A stretch of 64,000 nucleotides of DNA from Anaerolineae bacterium UTCFX1 (GTDB lineage Bacteria; Chloroflexota; Anaerolineae; Anaerolineales; Villigracilaceae). The DNA lies in contig MWTB01000031.1 of assembly GCA_002050275.1 (NCBI GenBank), positions 1 to 64,000 of the forward strand, read 5' to 3'. The translations under genes and the position numbers were made by a program. Every line of letters begins with the position of its first letter. Positions within the stretch are counted from its first letter, which is position 1. Positions 1-7,160 of this stretch are shown one piece after another. Below the pieces are notes generated by a model. The model worked only from the letters and a program-made list of their open reading frames with translations. It did no database searches and had not been told where the DNA came from.

Positions 1-125
1 ACCGCGGCTTCGATCATGCCATCGGCATCAGGCTCGCGATTCACAATGCGATACAACTCCTCCGTGCGCTGCGAGAGGGTCAGGTCAAAATTTTCTTCTT
101 CGGTCCAATCTTTTGGGTGACTCAT
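1..125 (-). CDS. Unidentified protein, N-terminal 41 codons only
   Basis: An open frame runs from an ATG at 125 off the left edge of the window. The protein begins MSHPKDWTEEENFDLTLSQR and continues through an acidic, helix-prone stretch with no motif I recognise. It follows folC on the same strand, separated by a palindromic repeat, so it may be read from the folC transcript or from its own promoter. Too little is visible to assign a function; the reading frame is supported by its being open, by its start directly after the repeat, and by codon use like that of its neighbours. Confidence 0.5.
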   Translation of the reverse strand, partial: MSHPKDWTEEENFDLTLSQRTEELYRIVNREPDADGMIEAA

Positions 126-134
126 TCATACCTC

Positions 135-238
135 ATGTCGTTGCGAGGAGGGCTTCAGCCCGACGAAGCAATCTCCTCATTACAAGAGTACACCTGATAA
201 TAGGAGATTGCTTCGGGCTATCGCCCTCGCAACGACAT
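135..238. repeat. Palindromic dispersed repeat (MITE/REP-like)
   Basis: The outer arms are nearly perfect inverted copies: ATGTCGTTGCGAGG at 135-148 pairs with CCTCGCAACGACAT at 225-238, and GAAGCAATCTCCT near 165-177 pairs with AGGAGATTGCTTC at 202-214, leaving a short AT-rich loop. A second, diverged copy with the same arms lies at 4628-4706, so this is a mobile or amplified family rather than a local hairpin. The right arm covers the last codons and stop of folC. No coding capacity is seen inside, so mobilisation in trans would be needed if it is a MITE. Confidence 0.8.
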
Positions 239-1549
239 CAAATTATTCCATGCTTTCATAACTTCCGCCGTGACGAACATGCTCCCAGCGGAGAGCACAA
301 TGCTACCATCTTTTGCGGAGTTCTCCAACGCCCGCGCCAACGCAGACTCGACGGGACTCACCGCTTCATACGGGACCTCAGCCTGCCTCGCCAACTCGAC
401 GATTCTCTCCTCCTCCAGTGCCCGCGGATGGTTAGCGCGCGTGACGATGAGCCGCTGAATCTTCGGTTTCATCGCGGCGAACATATTAGGGATGTTCTTA
501 TCCTCCGACGCGCCAAAGATGAGATAGGCTTTCTTATCTGGAAAATACGCGTCGAGCGTCTCGCGCAATTTCAGGAACGAATCTTCATTGTGCGCCGAAT
601 CAAAAATCACTGGCGGCTCCCTTCGAGCGATCTCAAATCTCGCGCGCCACTTCACTTGCGCGAATCCTTTTTGGATTGCTTCGTCTGAAATTTCCAATCC
701 GCTGACCTTGAGCGCGGCGTACGCGGTGGCGGCGTTTTCAAGTTGGTGGGAGCCGAGCAAAGGAAGTTGCAGGTCTAAGGTCAAAGGTCGAATGTTATCG
801 GTGAGGCGAAATGATTGATAATCCAACGATGATGACAGAGATTCAAATTTTACATCTTCATTAACCAGCGTAACTTTTGATTCCATTAATCTGGCTACAC
901 GCAAGATAACTTCGAGGGCTTCTTCTTTTTGAGAGGAGGAAACCACAGGCACGCCGCGTTTGATGATGCCCGCCTTTTCGCCCGCGATCTTTGCGAGCGT
1001 ATCTCCCAGCACAGCCATGTGATCATACGATAATGATGTGATAACCGAAACCCTCGGCGTGACGATGTTCGTCGCGTCGAGTCTGCCTCCCAAACCAACC
1101 TCGATCACCGCCGCGTCGCATCCTTGCTTTGCAAACGCGAGAAACCCAAGCGCGGTTGTGATTTCAAACGTCGTCAATTTCGCAATCTTCGCAACGGCTG
1201 GCTTGATCTCCTCCACTAAGTCAACCAAAAACTCATGCGAGATCGGTTCGCCGTTAATTTGAATCCGCTCGCAAAAATCCAAAAGATGCGGCGATGTGTA
1301 CAAGCCAACCTTGTATCCCGCCGCCTGCAACGCCGACGCGCACAACGCGCACACCGATCCCTTCCCCTTCGTCCCTGCCACGTGGATGATGGGATATTTA
1401 TCCTGCGGGTTCCCCAACTCTTCCATCAACGCAAACATGCGGTCAAGGTTGAACTCCGCCTTGGCAAGTTCGGAGGAATGTTTCAGGCTATAATCCACGA
1501 ACGAATAGAGATAATCGAGGGCTTTGTTGTATGAGGCTTCGCTGTCCAT
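218..1549 (-). CDS. folC: Bifunctional folylpolyglutamate / dihydrofolate synthase
   Basis: Mur-ligase-family ATP-dependent enzyme that adds glutamate to (dihydro)folates in the cytoplasm. The glycine-rich ATP loop GTKGKGS lies about 60 residues from the start, followed by YTSPHL and, further on, EVGLGGRLDATN and the Mur-ligase aspartate/histidine segment FDSAHN. The length of about 443 residues is normal. The frame is open to 1585, but I choose the ATG at 1549 (MDSEASYNK), because the upstream extension is coded by a CTTCGAC...GCTCAGCGC repeat fragment and is not folate-synthase-like. The last residues (MSLRGR) and the TAG stop are supplied by the inverted repeat at 135-238, so the native C-terminus seems to have been replaced or extended by repeat insertion. 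Divergent from the lipoprotein gene at 1636. Confidence 0.93.
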   Translation of the reverse strand: MDSEASYNKALDYLYSFVDYSLKHSSELAKAEFNLDRMFALMEELGNPQDKYPIIHVAGTKGKGSVCALCASALQAAGYKVGLYTSPHLLDFCERIQINGEPISHEFLVDLVEEIKPAVAKIAKLTTFEITTALGFLAFAKQGCDAAVIEVGLGGRLDATNIVTPRVSVITSLSYDHMAVLGDTLAKIAGEKAGIIKRGVPVVSSSQKEEALEVILRVARLMESKVTLVNEDVKFESLSSSLDYQSFRLTDNIRPLTLDLQLPLLGSHQLENAATAYAALKVSGLEISDEAIQKGFAQVKWRARFEIARREPPVIFDSAHNEDSFLKLRETLDAYFPDKKAYLIFGASEDKNIPNMFAAMKPKIQRLIVTRANHPRALEEERIVELARQAEVPYEAVSPVESALARALENSAKDGSIVLSAGSMFVTAEVMKAWNNLMSLRGR

Positions 1550-1635
1550 GCGAGGAATTGTAAATCGCAAACTTGCGCTGAGCAAGGTCGAAGCATGGTG
1601 ATTCGTACATTGGCGAGTGTAAGCAGGAGGTCGAA

Positions 1636-2649
1636 GTGAAGAAGATCATCCCCTTTTTAATGTTGGTTGCGCTTATCGCCAACGCGTGCAACGCGCAAGA
1701 CGTTCAAACTGAATCGACGGCAACGGCTGTGCCATCTCACACACCCGCGCCGACTTCCACGATCACGCCGACCGCGACGGCGACGCTCACGCCAACACCA
1801 GCTCTCCCCTCCTACGGCGTGATTGACCCGAACATCGGGGAGAAACTCAAGGCAAGCGGTATCGTCTTCCCTGAGGAACTCAAGAACCCAGAGTACAAGC
1901 TAGATCTTGCGACAGAACTGCAAAAGACCAACTGGGGCAACGCCTACGGGATAGATATTCCCATCACCGTGATCCCTGAGAAGGGAATAGCCTACGGCAA
2001 GTACCACATCAAAGGCATCGGGGCGACGCAGGAAGCGTGGAATGCGTACGCTGAGCAACACATCAAGTACATGTGGATCCACTACAGGGAGTACGGCGAC
2101 CCCGCGGACCGCGACATAACGCTCGAGCAGTATGTGGAGCTACTCAAGGCGGGGCGGGGCGGATTTGAGATCCCCCAGTACAACCCTGAGACGGGGTTCT
2201 TTGATAAAAAAGCGATGGTCAACCCACTATCAGGCTATGTCAAGATAATCTCGGATAATGAAGAGTTGCCGTTAAAGCGGAGTAATGTAGACTCATATCT
2301 GTTTTATGTGGATGAGGATGGTATGGTGTGGAGTGCGGGCAATGATCGTGAGTATATGATTGAACAGTGGTTGAATCCAGATGACAAAAGTCCCTACAAA
2401 AAGAAAACATATGAACAGGGACCTAATCTCGCTTATGGTCTGTTATCCGCTACTTACTCATTGGGGATTATTAAGAATGAGTGTCTTGCAACTGATGTGG
2501 CAGTTGCGTCGTGTTTGAGAGATAGTGCAAAGATTGAGAAAAAATACTGGGATACTAGTGTGGGATTAGCGCCGATTTATAAAGAGTGGCTAGCCAAGTA
2601 CGAGGCAGGGGACCATAGCGCCAAGCCACCGTGGTGGATAGAGCAATAA
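1636..2649 (+). CDS. Putative lipoprotein of unknown function
   Basis: A 337-residue protein starting at a GTG, with a strong AGGAGG ribosome-binding site at 1625-1630 supporting that start. The N-terminus has two lysines, a hydrophobic core and a lipobox-like ANAC, with Cys18 as the expected lipidated residue. A Thr/Pro-rich spacer (about residues 25-55, typical of surface lipoproteins in this phylum) follows. The remaining 280 residues form a globular region rich in Tyr and Trp (e.g. WIHYREYGD, PPWWIEQ) that I do not recognise. It is followed 44 bases later by another exported protein and probably shares its transcript. The codon choice and composition of this pair look different from the flanking housekeeping genes, suggesting accessory DNA. 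Confidence 0.7.
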   Translation: MKKIIPFLMLVALIANACNAQDVQTESTATAVPSHTPAPTSTITPTATATLTPTPALPSYGVIDPNIGEKLKASGIVFPEELKNPEYKLDLATELQKTNWGNAYGIDIPITVIPEKGIAYGKYHIKGIGATQEAWNAYAEQHIKYMWIHYREYGDPADRDITLEQYVELLKAGRGGFEIPQYNPETGFFDKKAMVNPLSGYVKIISDNEELPLKRSNVDSYLFYVDEDGMVWSAGNDREYMIEQWLNPDDKSPYKKKTYEQGPNLAYGLLSATYSLGIIKNECLATDVAVASCLRDSAKIEKKYWDTSVGLAPIYKEWLAKYEAGDHSAKPPWWIEQ

Positions 2650-2693
2650 ACTAGGTGTTGATTGTAACCTCGTAAATATGGTAGGGTGATGAG

Positions 2694-3641
2694 GTGAGGG
2701 GCAAGATTTTATTATTCTCTGTGTTGCTACTTGTGGCTATGGGAGTGGCTAGTCTTGCACTACTTGTGCCTTTTACAACCAACTCAACGGTTGCAGGCTA
2801 CGAGTACAGGGTGAATACTTTGCGAGCCAACTGGTATCTCATGGCGAATGGGTATGGCAAGAAATATGACGGGGTCAAAATATCACTGGTCGATGAGGTG
2901 CAAAATAGCTACCAACACACGGGCAAGGATGGGATGGTGTTCCAGAGTTTCTCGGCAGTGCGAGAGGGAGAGACCCTCGTGATGAAGGTACAGTATGACC
3001 CTGTGCAGAGAGAGAACTATGCTAAGGGCAAGGGGAGTGGTAGCTACAGCCGCGATCTCTATATGTATCTGTGTCTCTCCATGCAGGGAGGCAACCCCAA
3101 GGCGAGTGACTGCTACAAGAGGGCAGACCTGCAGATGGCGCGAGAGCGATGGCTACCTGGCAAGGCAGTGGATGTAGTCAGACAGGGAGCAGTGGGATGG
3201 CGACTGGTGGGGCGAGTGCAGGCACAAGCGTGCGCGGGGACGATCCCGTGTGGCATGACCACGCTGGCAGGGTATTGTTCGAATGATAGTACTATAAGTT
3301 GTACAGATAATAAACCATGTGGTTCATTTAATACCTGCATCGGTGGCGGGCAGGAGAGATGCGACCCGTCGCTTGGCCAGAGCCTCAACTGCAGTTCTCT
3401 CACAACCAAGGCGCAGTGCGAGACGCAGGGGTATACGAGCAACTGCGCCGCAGGGTGCTATGTCTCGTCGGAGAACTACTGTAGCTGGGGCGGGACGGGG
3501 GGCGGAGCGTGCCCCGCAGAGTGCAGGCAGGGATCGTCATGCGGGGCGGGGTACTCATCAACAGCCCATTTGACAAAATTTGAAAAGAAGCCGATAATGC
3601 CCACTGTGTACACAATGAGCATTATGCAATTTGGAGGCTGA
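2694..3641 (+). CDS. Secreted/membrane-anchored Cys-rich protein, probably 3'-truncated
   Basis: The GTG start at 2694 gives an N-terminal hydrophobic segment (LLFSVLLLVAMGVASLALLV) that is a signal peptide or anchor. The middle part (about residues 35-175) is a mixed alpha/beta region with no family I recognise. From residue about 178 the protein becomes cysteine-rich, with roughly twenty Cys in about 110 residues and CxxG/CxxxC spacings, suggesting a disulfide-knotted extracellular module. The last 25 residues (from about HLTKFEKK on) are not Cys-rich and are coded by DNA that also holds the promoter and palindrome of the next operon. I infer that the original C-terminus was lost when the toxin-antitoxin module joined here. 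Use of AGG, AGA and CTA codons is higher than in neighbours. Confidence 0.6.
   Translation: MRGKILLFSVLLLVAMGVASLALLVPFTTNSTVAGYEYRVNTLRANWYLMANGYGKKYDGVKISLVDEVQNSYQHTGKDGMVFQSFSAVREGETLVMKVQYDPVQRENYAKGKGSGSYSRDLYMYLCLSMQGGNPKASDCYKRADLQMARERWLPGKAVDVVRQGAVGWRLVGRVQAQACAGTIPCGMTTLAGYCSNDSTISCTDNKPCGSFNTCIGGGQERCDPSLGQSLNCSSLTTKAQCETQGYTSNCAAGCYVSSENYCSWGGTGGGACPAECRQGSSCGAGYSSTAHLTKFEKKPIMPTVYTMSIMQFGG
3570..3598 (+). promoter_or_regulatory. Sigma-70-type promoter of the toxin-antitoxin operon
   Basis: TTGACA at 3570-3575 and GATAAT at 3593-3598 are separated by exactly 17 bases, a near-consensus housekeeping promoter. It lies inside the 3' end of the upstream reading frame and 45 bases before the antitoxin start, and its -10 box is overlapped by the palindrome at 3594-3625. 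Inference from motif match only. Confidence 0.75.
3594..3625. promoter_or_regulatory. 32-bp palindrome, likely antitoxin operator
   Basis: The two 16-base halves, ATAATGCCCACTGTGT and ACACAATGAGCATTAT, are inverted copies at 14 of 16 positions, with GTGTACAC at the centre. The element overlaps the -10 box and transcription start of the promoter at 3570-3598 and ends 17 bases before the antitoxin ATG. Phd/YefM-type antitoxins are known to repress their own operon by binding such palindromes, so autoregulation is the natural reading. Confidence 0.7.
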
Positions 3642-3642
3642 A

Positions 3643-3909
3643 ATGACCATTTTTATTGGCGCAAGAGACCTTCGGCAGAAATTCGCCGAAATCCTCGGCA
3701 AAGTCGGCTTTGGCGGCGATGTGGCTGTTGTGGAAAAGTCGGGGAAACCTATGGCGGCGATCATCCCCATCGAGATGTACCAGAAATTGGTCGCAGAGCG
3801 CGAAGCGCGCTTCCAGATCGTGGATAAGATCCGCAACCAACAGGCAGAGCGCCCCCTGAGCGAAATCGAAGAGGATGTTGCGGCGGCAATCAAACGCGCA
3901 AGGGAATAA
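3643..3909 (+). CDS. Phd/YefM-type antitoxin
   Basis: An 88-residue protein with the N-terminal Phd/YefM DNA-binding fold: TIFIGARDLRQKFAEILGKV followed by VAVVEKSGKPMAAIIPIEMYQKL matches the family pattern of an alpha-helical start, a beta hairpin and a short helix. The C-terminal half is charged and helical, as expected for the part that wraps the toxin. The ATG at 3643 is chosen because GGAGG at 3633-3637 sits at the right spacing; an in-frame TTG at 3631 is less likely. It is directly followed by the PIN toxin gene (3-base gap), making a classic antitoxin-first operon. It should neutralise the PIN ribonuclease and repress its own promoter. Confidence 0.85.
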   Translation: MTIFIGARDLRQKFAEILGKVGFGGDVAVVEKSGKPMAAIIPIEMYQKLVAEREARFQIVDKIRNQQAERPLSEIEEDVAAAIKRARE

Positions 3910-3912
3910 CGT

Positions 3913-4350
3913 ATGTTACGGGTGGTTATAGATACCAACATCCTTGTCAGCGCGTTGCTCTCGAAAAAAGGCGCGCCAACCAAGTTGATTGACGCATGGC
4001 GTAACAGGGAATTTTTAGTTATCTCAAGCGAATCGGCGATTCTCGAAGTTGAACGAGTAATGGCGGAATTGGCATCCACAGGAAAATATTCCATTTCAAA
4101 CGAAGACATACAATCCATGTCACGCCTTCTTCGCGAAGATGCGCTTTTGGTTTCAGGTCAAATGGATGCGCAAGGCACAGTTCCCCAAGACCCTGACGAT
4201 GAAAAATTCATCGCTATCGCATTGGAAGGCGAGGCAACGGTCATCGTGAGCGGCGACCATCATCTATTGGATTTGGGCAAGCACGGAAATATCTCAATCC
4301 AAACCGCCCGCCAATTTCTCGACTCGCTTCACTCCGAACCTTCGGCATGA
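3913..4350 (+). CDS. PIN-domain ribonuclease toxin
   Basis: A 145-residue PIN-domain protein of the putative-toxin type. The first conserved acidic residue is Asp7 in VVIDTNILVSAL, the second a Glu in the SSESAILEVERVM segment, and further acidic residues occur in DPDDEKFIAIAL and SGDHHLL, where family members bind divalent metal. Such proteins cleave RNA when freed from their antitoxin. The pairing here (Phd-like antitoxin with PIN toxin rather than VapB with VapC) is common in environmental genomes. The 3' end overlaps the next gene by four bases (ATGA), so the downstream DUF503 gene is translationally coupled to the toxin. Confidence 0.85.
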   Translation: MLRVVIDTNILVSALLSKKGAPTKLIDAWRNREFLVISSESAILEVERVMAELASTGKYSISNEDIQSMSRLLREDALLVSGQMDAQGTVPQDPDDEKFIAIALEGEATVIVSGDHHLLDLGKHGNISIQTARQFLDSLHSEPSA

Positions 4351-4628
4351 TCGTCATCCTCACGATCCACCTCCACATCCCCGCCTGTGCCTCGCTCAAA
4401 GAAAAGCGCGGACGGATCAAGCCGCTCATCTCACGCTTGCACCGCGAGTTCAACGTCTCTGTGGCGGAGATGGACTTGCAGGATAAGTGGGACGAGGCGG
4501 TCATCGTCTGCGCGATGGTGGGGAACGACGCCGCGTTTTTGCAGTCCGCGCTGGGGAATGTGGCAAAATGGGTGGAAGCGAATTGGTCGGATGGGGATGT
4601 GTGGGATATGAAGATCGAAATCGTTTAA
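4347..4628 (+). CDS. DUF503 (YlxP-like) family protein
   Basis: A 93-residue protein matching the DUF503 family: MIVILTIHLHIPACASLKEKRGRIKPLISRLHREFNVSVAE with the conserved SLKEKR and NVSVAE segments. Family members are small, often coded near ribosome-biogenesis genes (infB-rbfA region), and are of unknown biochemical role. Here the start ATG overlaps the toxin stop (ATGA, 4347-4350), an unusual location that puts a conserved gene under the toxin-antitoxin promoter. The TAA stop directly touches the palindromic repeat at 4628. Confidence 0.88.
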   Translation: MIVILTIHLHIPACASLKEKRGRIKPLISRLHREFNVSVAEMDLQDKWDEAVIVCAMVGNDAAFLQSALGNVAKWVEANWSDGDVWDMKIEIV

Positions 4629-4706
4629 TGTCGCTGCGAGCGTTCGCTGCGAAGCAGTCTCCCGTTTCATGCAAGGAGATTGCTTCTCGAAGACTCGCAA
4701 CGACAT
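4628..4706. repeat. Second copy of the palindromic dispersed repeat
   Basis: ATGTCGCTGCGAG at 4628-4640 pairs with CTCGCAACGACAT at 4694-4706, and GAAGCAGTCTCC pairs with GGAGATTGCTTC. The arms are the same family as the element at 135-238, shorter and diverged in the loop. It fills almost the whole gap between the DUF503 gene and the SDR gene and may form an RNA hairpin between them. Confidence 0.78.
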
Positions 4707-4723
4707 ATGAAATTGGAGGCAAA

Positions 4724-5515
4724 ATGGATTTGGGCTTGAAAAACAAACGCGCATTCGTGGCAAGTTCCTCCCGCGGACTGGGTCACGCCACCGCGTTGTT
4801 ACTTGCAAAAGAGGGTTGCCGCGTGGCGGTCAACAGCCGCGAGGAGGCGAATGCTAAAGGTGCGGCAGAAAATATAATAAAGGAAACAGGCGCGCAAGCG
4901 GAAGGCTTCGCGGGCGATGTATCTTTGCCCGATGTGCCTGAGAAATTGATTCAACGAACAGTGGAAGCCTTTGGCGGACTCGACATCCTCATCACCAACG
5001 CGGGCGGACCGATCTCAGGCTCGATTGACTCGCTTGACGATGCCGCGTGGCAAAAAGGGATTGACCTGTGCCTGATGAGTCATGTTCGACTCATCAAAGC
5101 CGCGTTGCCGCATTTACGAAAATCAGATTCAGCGAGCGTGCTGACGATCACCTCGTATTCGGTGAAACAGCCGATTCCGAATTTGCTCATCTCGAACAGC
5201 GTCCGCGCGGCGACAGCGGGACTCACCAAGTCACTGGCGCTGGAACTCGGTAAAGAGGGAATCCGTTTAAACTCCATTCTGCCGGGCTGGACCGAGACGG
5301 AACGCGTCGAAGAGTTGATGAAAGCTCGAGGAGAAAAGAATCAGACATCCCCGTCGAAAGAGAAGCGCAAGCAGGTTGAATCCACCGCGCTCGGCAGGAT
5401 GGGTCGTCCTGAAGAATTTGCGAACGCCGCCGTCTTCCTCGTCTCGCCCGCCGCGTCATACATCACGGGCGTGTTGTTGAATGTGGACGGCGGAATCATC
5501 CAAGGGACTTTTTGA
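4724..5515 (+). CDS. Short-chain dehydrogenase/reductase with altered catalytic motif
   Basis: A 263-residue classical-length SDR, probably NAD(P)H-dependent. The Rossmann dinucleotide loop is SSSRGLG (residues 14-20), NAG occurs at 92-94, and the C-terminal LPGW and SPAASYITG..LNVDGG segments are FabG-like. The catalytic Ser region is TITSYS (141-146), but the position of the usual YxxxK is SNSVR (157-161): the catalytic Tyr and Lys are replaced by Ser and Arg. The start at 4724 is set by GGAGG at 4713-4717. It could be a reductase using another mechanism or a non-catalytic member; calling it 3-oxoacyl-ACP reductase would be unsafe. Downstream, 34 bases on, lies murJ, likely co-transcribed. 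Confidence 0.85.
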   Translation: MDLGLKNKRAFVASSSRGLGHATALLLAKEGCRVAVNSREEANAKGAAENIIKETGAQAEGFAGDVSLPDVPEKLIQRTVEAFGGLDILITNAGGPISGSIDSLDDAAWQKGIDLCLMSHVRLIKAALPHLRKSDSASVLTITSYSVKQPIPNLLISNSVRAATAGLTKSLALELGKEGIRLNSILPGWTETERVEELMKARGEKNQTSPSKEKRKQVESTALGRMGRPEEFANAAVFLVSPAASYITGVLLNVDGGIIQGTF

Positions 5516-5549
5516 CGCATGAACAATCAACGATCAATGAAACTCATCT

Positions 5550-7070
5550 ATGCTTTTCTTTAAATTCGACACCTCAAAACTTTCGTTCCTCGCGCGCACG
5601 TCGTTTTTAATTGCGGCGTTCTTCGGCGTGGACAAAGTCCTCGCGTTCGTGCGCGTGGGCATCATCTCGCGCATCTACACCGACGAAGTCGGCTTGCTGG
5701 ATGTGTTCAACTCCGCCAACAACGTGCCAGATGTGTTGTTCGCGCTCATCTCAGGCGGCGCGCTGGCGATGGCGTTCATCCCGTTGATGAGCGACTATCT
5801 CACCACCAAGGGACGCGAAGCCGCATGGGATCTGTTCTCGCGCGTTGCCAATCTTGCGTTTCTGGTCACGGGTTCGATCGCGGTGTTGATATTTATTTTC
5901 GCGCAACAAATTGTGGATCACGCCATCGTTCCGGGCTTCACCGCAGAACAGCGCGCGCTCGTGGCTGAACTGATGCGGTTGAACCTCGTCAGCACGATCA
6001 TTTTCTCGATCAGCGGATTGGTGATGGCAAGCCTGCAAGCCAACCAACATTTTCTGTTGCCCGCGCTCGCGCCAACCATGTACAACGTCGGTCAAATTTT
6101 TGGCGCGATCGTTTTTGTGCCGCGCTTCGGCATTCAAGGTCTCGTGTACGGCGTGATCCTCGGCGCGGCGTTGCATCTTGCGGTGCAGATCCCCGCGCTG
6201 TTCAAGTTCGGTTTCAAATGGACTCCCGCGCTCGACCTGCGAAATACAGGTTTGCTCGAGGCGCTCAAACTGCTCGGTCCGCGTTTGCTCACGATGGGAG
6301 GCATTCAACTCATCGTGATCGCGCGCGACTATCTCGCCTCGTTGACCGGGCAGGAGGGCGCAGTCACCTCGCTCGCTTTCGGTTGGATGATCATGCAGGT
6401 GCCGGAGACTCTGCTTGGGACGGCGATCGCCACCGCCATGCTCCCCACCCTCTCAGAATTCGCTTCGCGCGACAAGCAGCATGAGTTCCGCTTGGCGATC
6501 GAACGCGCCCTTCGAGTCTTGATCGCCCTCACGATTCCCATCGCGGCGGTGATGGCGGCGGGGATCAACCCGCTCGTCCGCGCCGCGTTCGGCTTCGAGG
6601 CGGAAATGTCCACGCTCATCACATGGACAACGCGCGCCTATCTCATCACGCTCACAGGCTATTCGATCCACGAGATCGCGGCGCGTTCGTTCTATGCGCG
6701 CAAAGAGCCGATGTTCCCGTTATACGCGGTTGTTTTGAGGCTCGGGTTATTCATCGGCATCGGCTATCTTGGCATCACGATGTTCAAGCATATCGGAGCG
6801 CCGGTCATTGCCTTTGCGGAGATCGCCCTGCTCATCGAATCGATCTTCCTCTTCCTCTGGCTCAGCAAACGGATGCACGAACCCATCGTCGTGTGGAGCG
6901 CGGTCGTCAAAGGTTTGGTCGCCGCAGTGGTCGGCGGCGTGACGGCTTATCTGCTCGCGGTCTACATCCCCGGCTCCGCGGTCGTCACCGCGCTGATCGG
7001 CATGATCGTCGGCGGACTCGTCTGCCTGCCTATCATTTGGTCCGAAATTAAATTGTTGTTAAAACTCTAA
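5550..7070 (+). CDS. murJ: Lipid II flippase MurJ (MviN family)
   Basis: A 506-residue integral membrane protein with about fourteen hydrophobic helices, the normal size for MurJ. Hallmarks are the N-terminal SFLARTSFLIAAFFGVDKVLAFVRVGIISRIY and the FNSANNVPDVLFALISGGALAMAFIPLM segment, which includes the conserved charged and Ser-rich positions of the MOP-superfamily flippases. It moves undecaprenyl-linked peptidoglycan precursor across the cytoplasmic membrane. The gene lies 34 bases after the SDR and is followed by a likely new promoter at about 7083. No clear Shine-Dalgarno precedes the ATG at 5550. Confidence 0.92.
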   Translation: MLFFKFDTSKLSFLARTSFLIAAFFGVDKVLAFVRVGIISRIYTDEVGLLDVFNSANNVPDVLFALISGGALAMAFIPLMSDYLTTKGREAAWDLFSRVANLAFLVTGSIAVLIFIFAQQIVDHAIVPGFTAEQRALVAELMRLNLVSTIIFSISGLVMASLQANQHFLLPALAPTMYNVGQIFGAIVFVPRFGIQGLVYGVILGAALHLAVQIPALFKFGFKWTPALDLRNTGLLEALKLLGPRLLTMGGIQLIVIARDYLASLTGQEGAVTSLAFGWMIMQVPETLLGTAIATAMLPTLSEFASRDKQHEFRLAIERALRVLIALTIPIAAVMAAGINPLVRAAFGFEAEMSTLITWTTRAYLITLTGYSIHEIAARSFYARKEPMFPLYAVVLRLGLFIGIGYLGITMFKHIGAPVIAFAEIALLIESIFLFLWLSKRMHEPIVVWSAVVKGLVAAVVGGVTAYLLAVYIPGSAVVTALIGMIVGGLVCLPIIWSEIKLLLKL

Positions 7071-7082
7071 AATCAAGGCTGA

Positions 7083-7088
7083 TATAAT
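7083..7088 (+). promoter_or_regulatory. Possible -10 box upstream of the TPR protein gene
   Basis: A perfect TATAAT 13 bases after murJ, in the only non-coding stretch before the gene at 7161. A convincing -35 hexamer at 17 bases is not seen. A small GACGTT/AACGTC inverted repeat (7103-7120) lies in the resulting leader. Confidence 0.4.
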
Positions 7089-7160
7089 CTTCCGTTGTGT
7101 AGGAGACGTTCTCTAACGTCCCCAAGAATAAGTAAAGCAAAAAGTGAGAAAAAATTTCAA

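Noticed and set aside
113..688. Plus-strand open frame opposite folC
   Set aside because: It runs antisense to the well-supported folC gene and shows only mirrored codon bias.
3642..4350. VapBC naming of the toxin-antitoxin pair
   Set aside because: The antitoxin is Phd/YefM-like, not VapB-like, so only the toxin belongs to the PIN group; a neutral name is safer.
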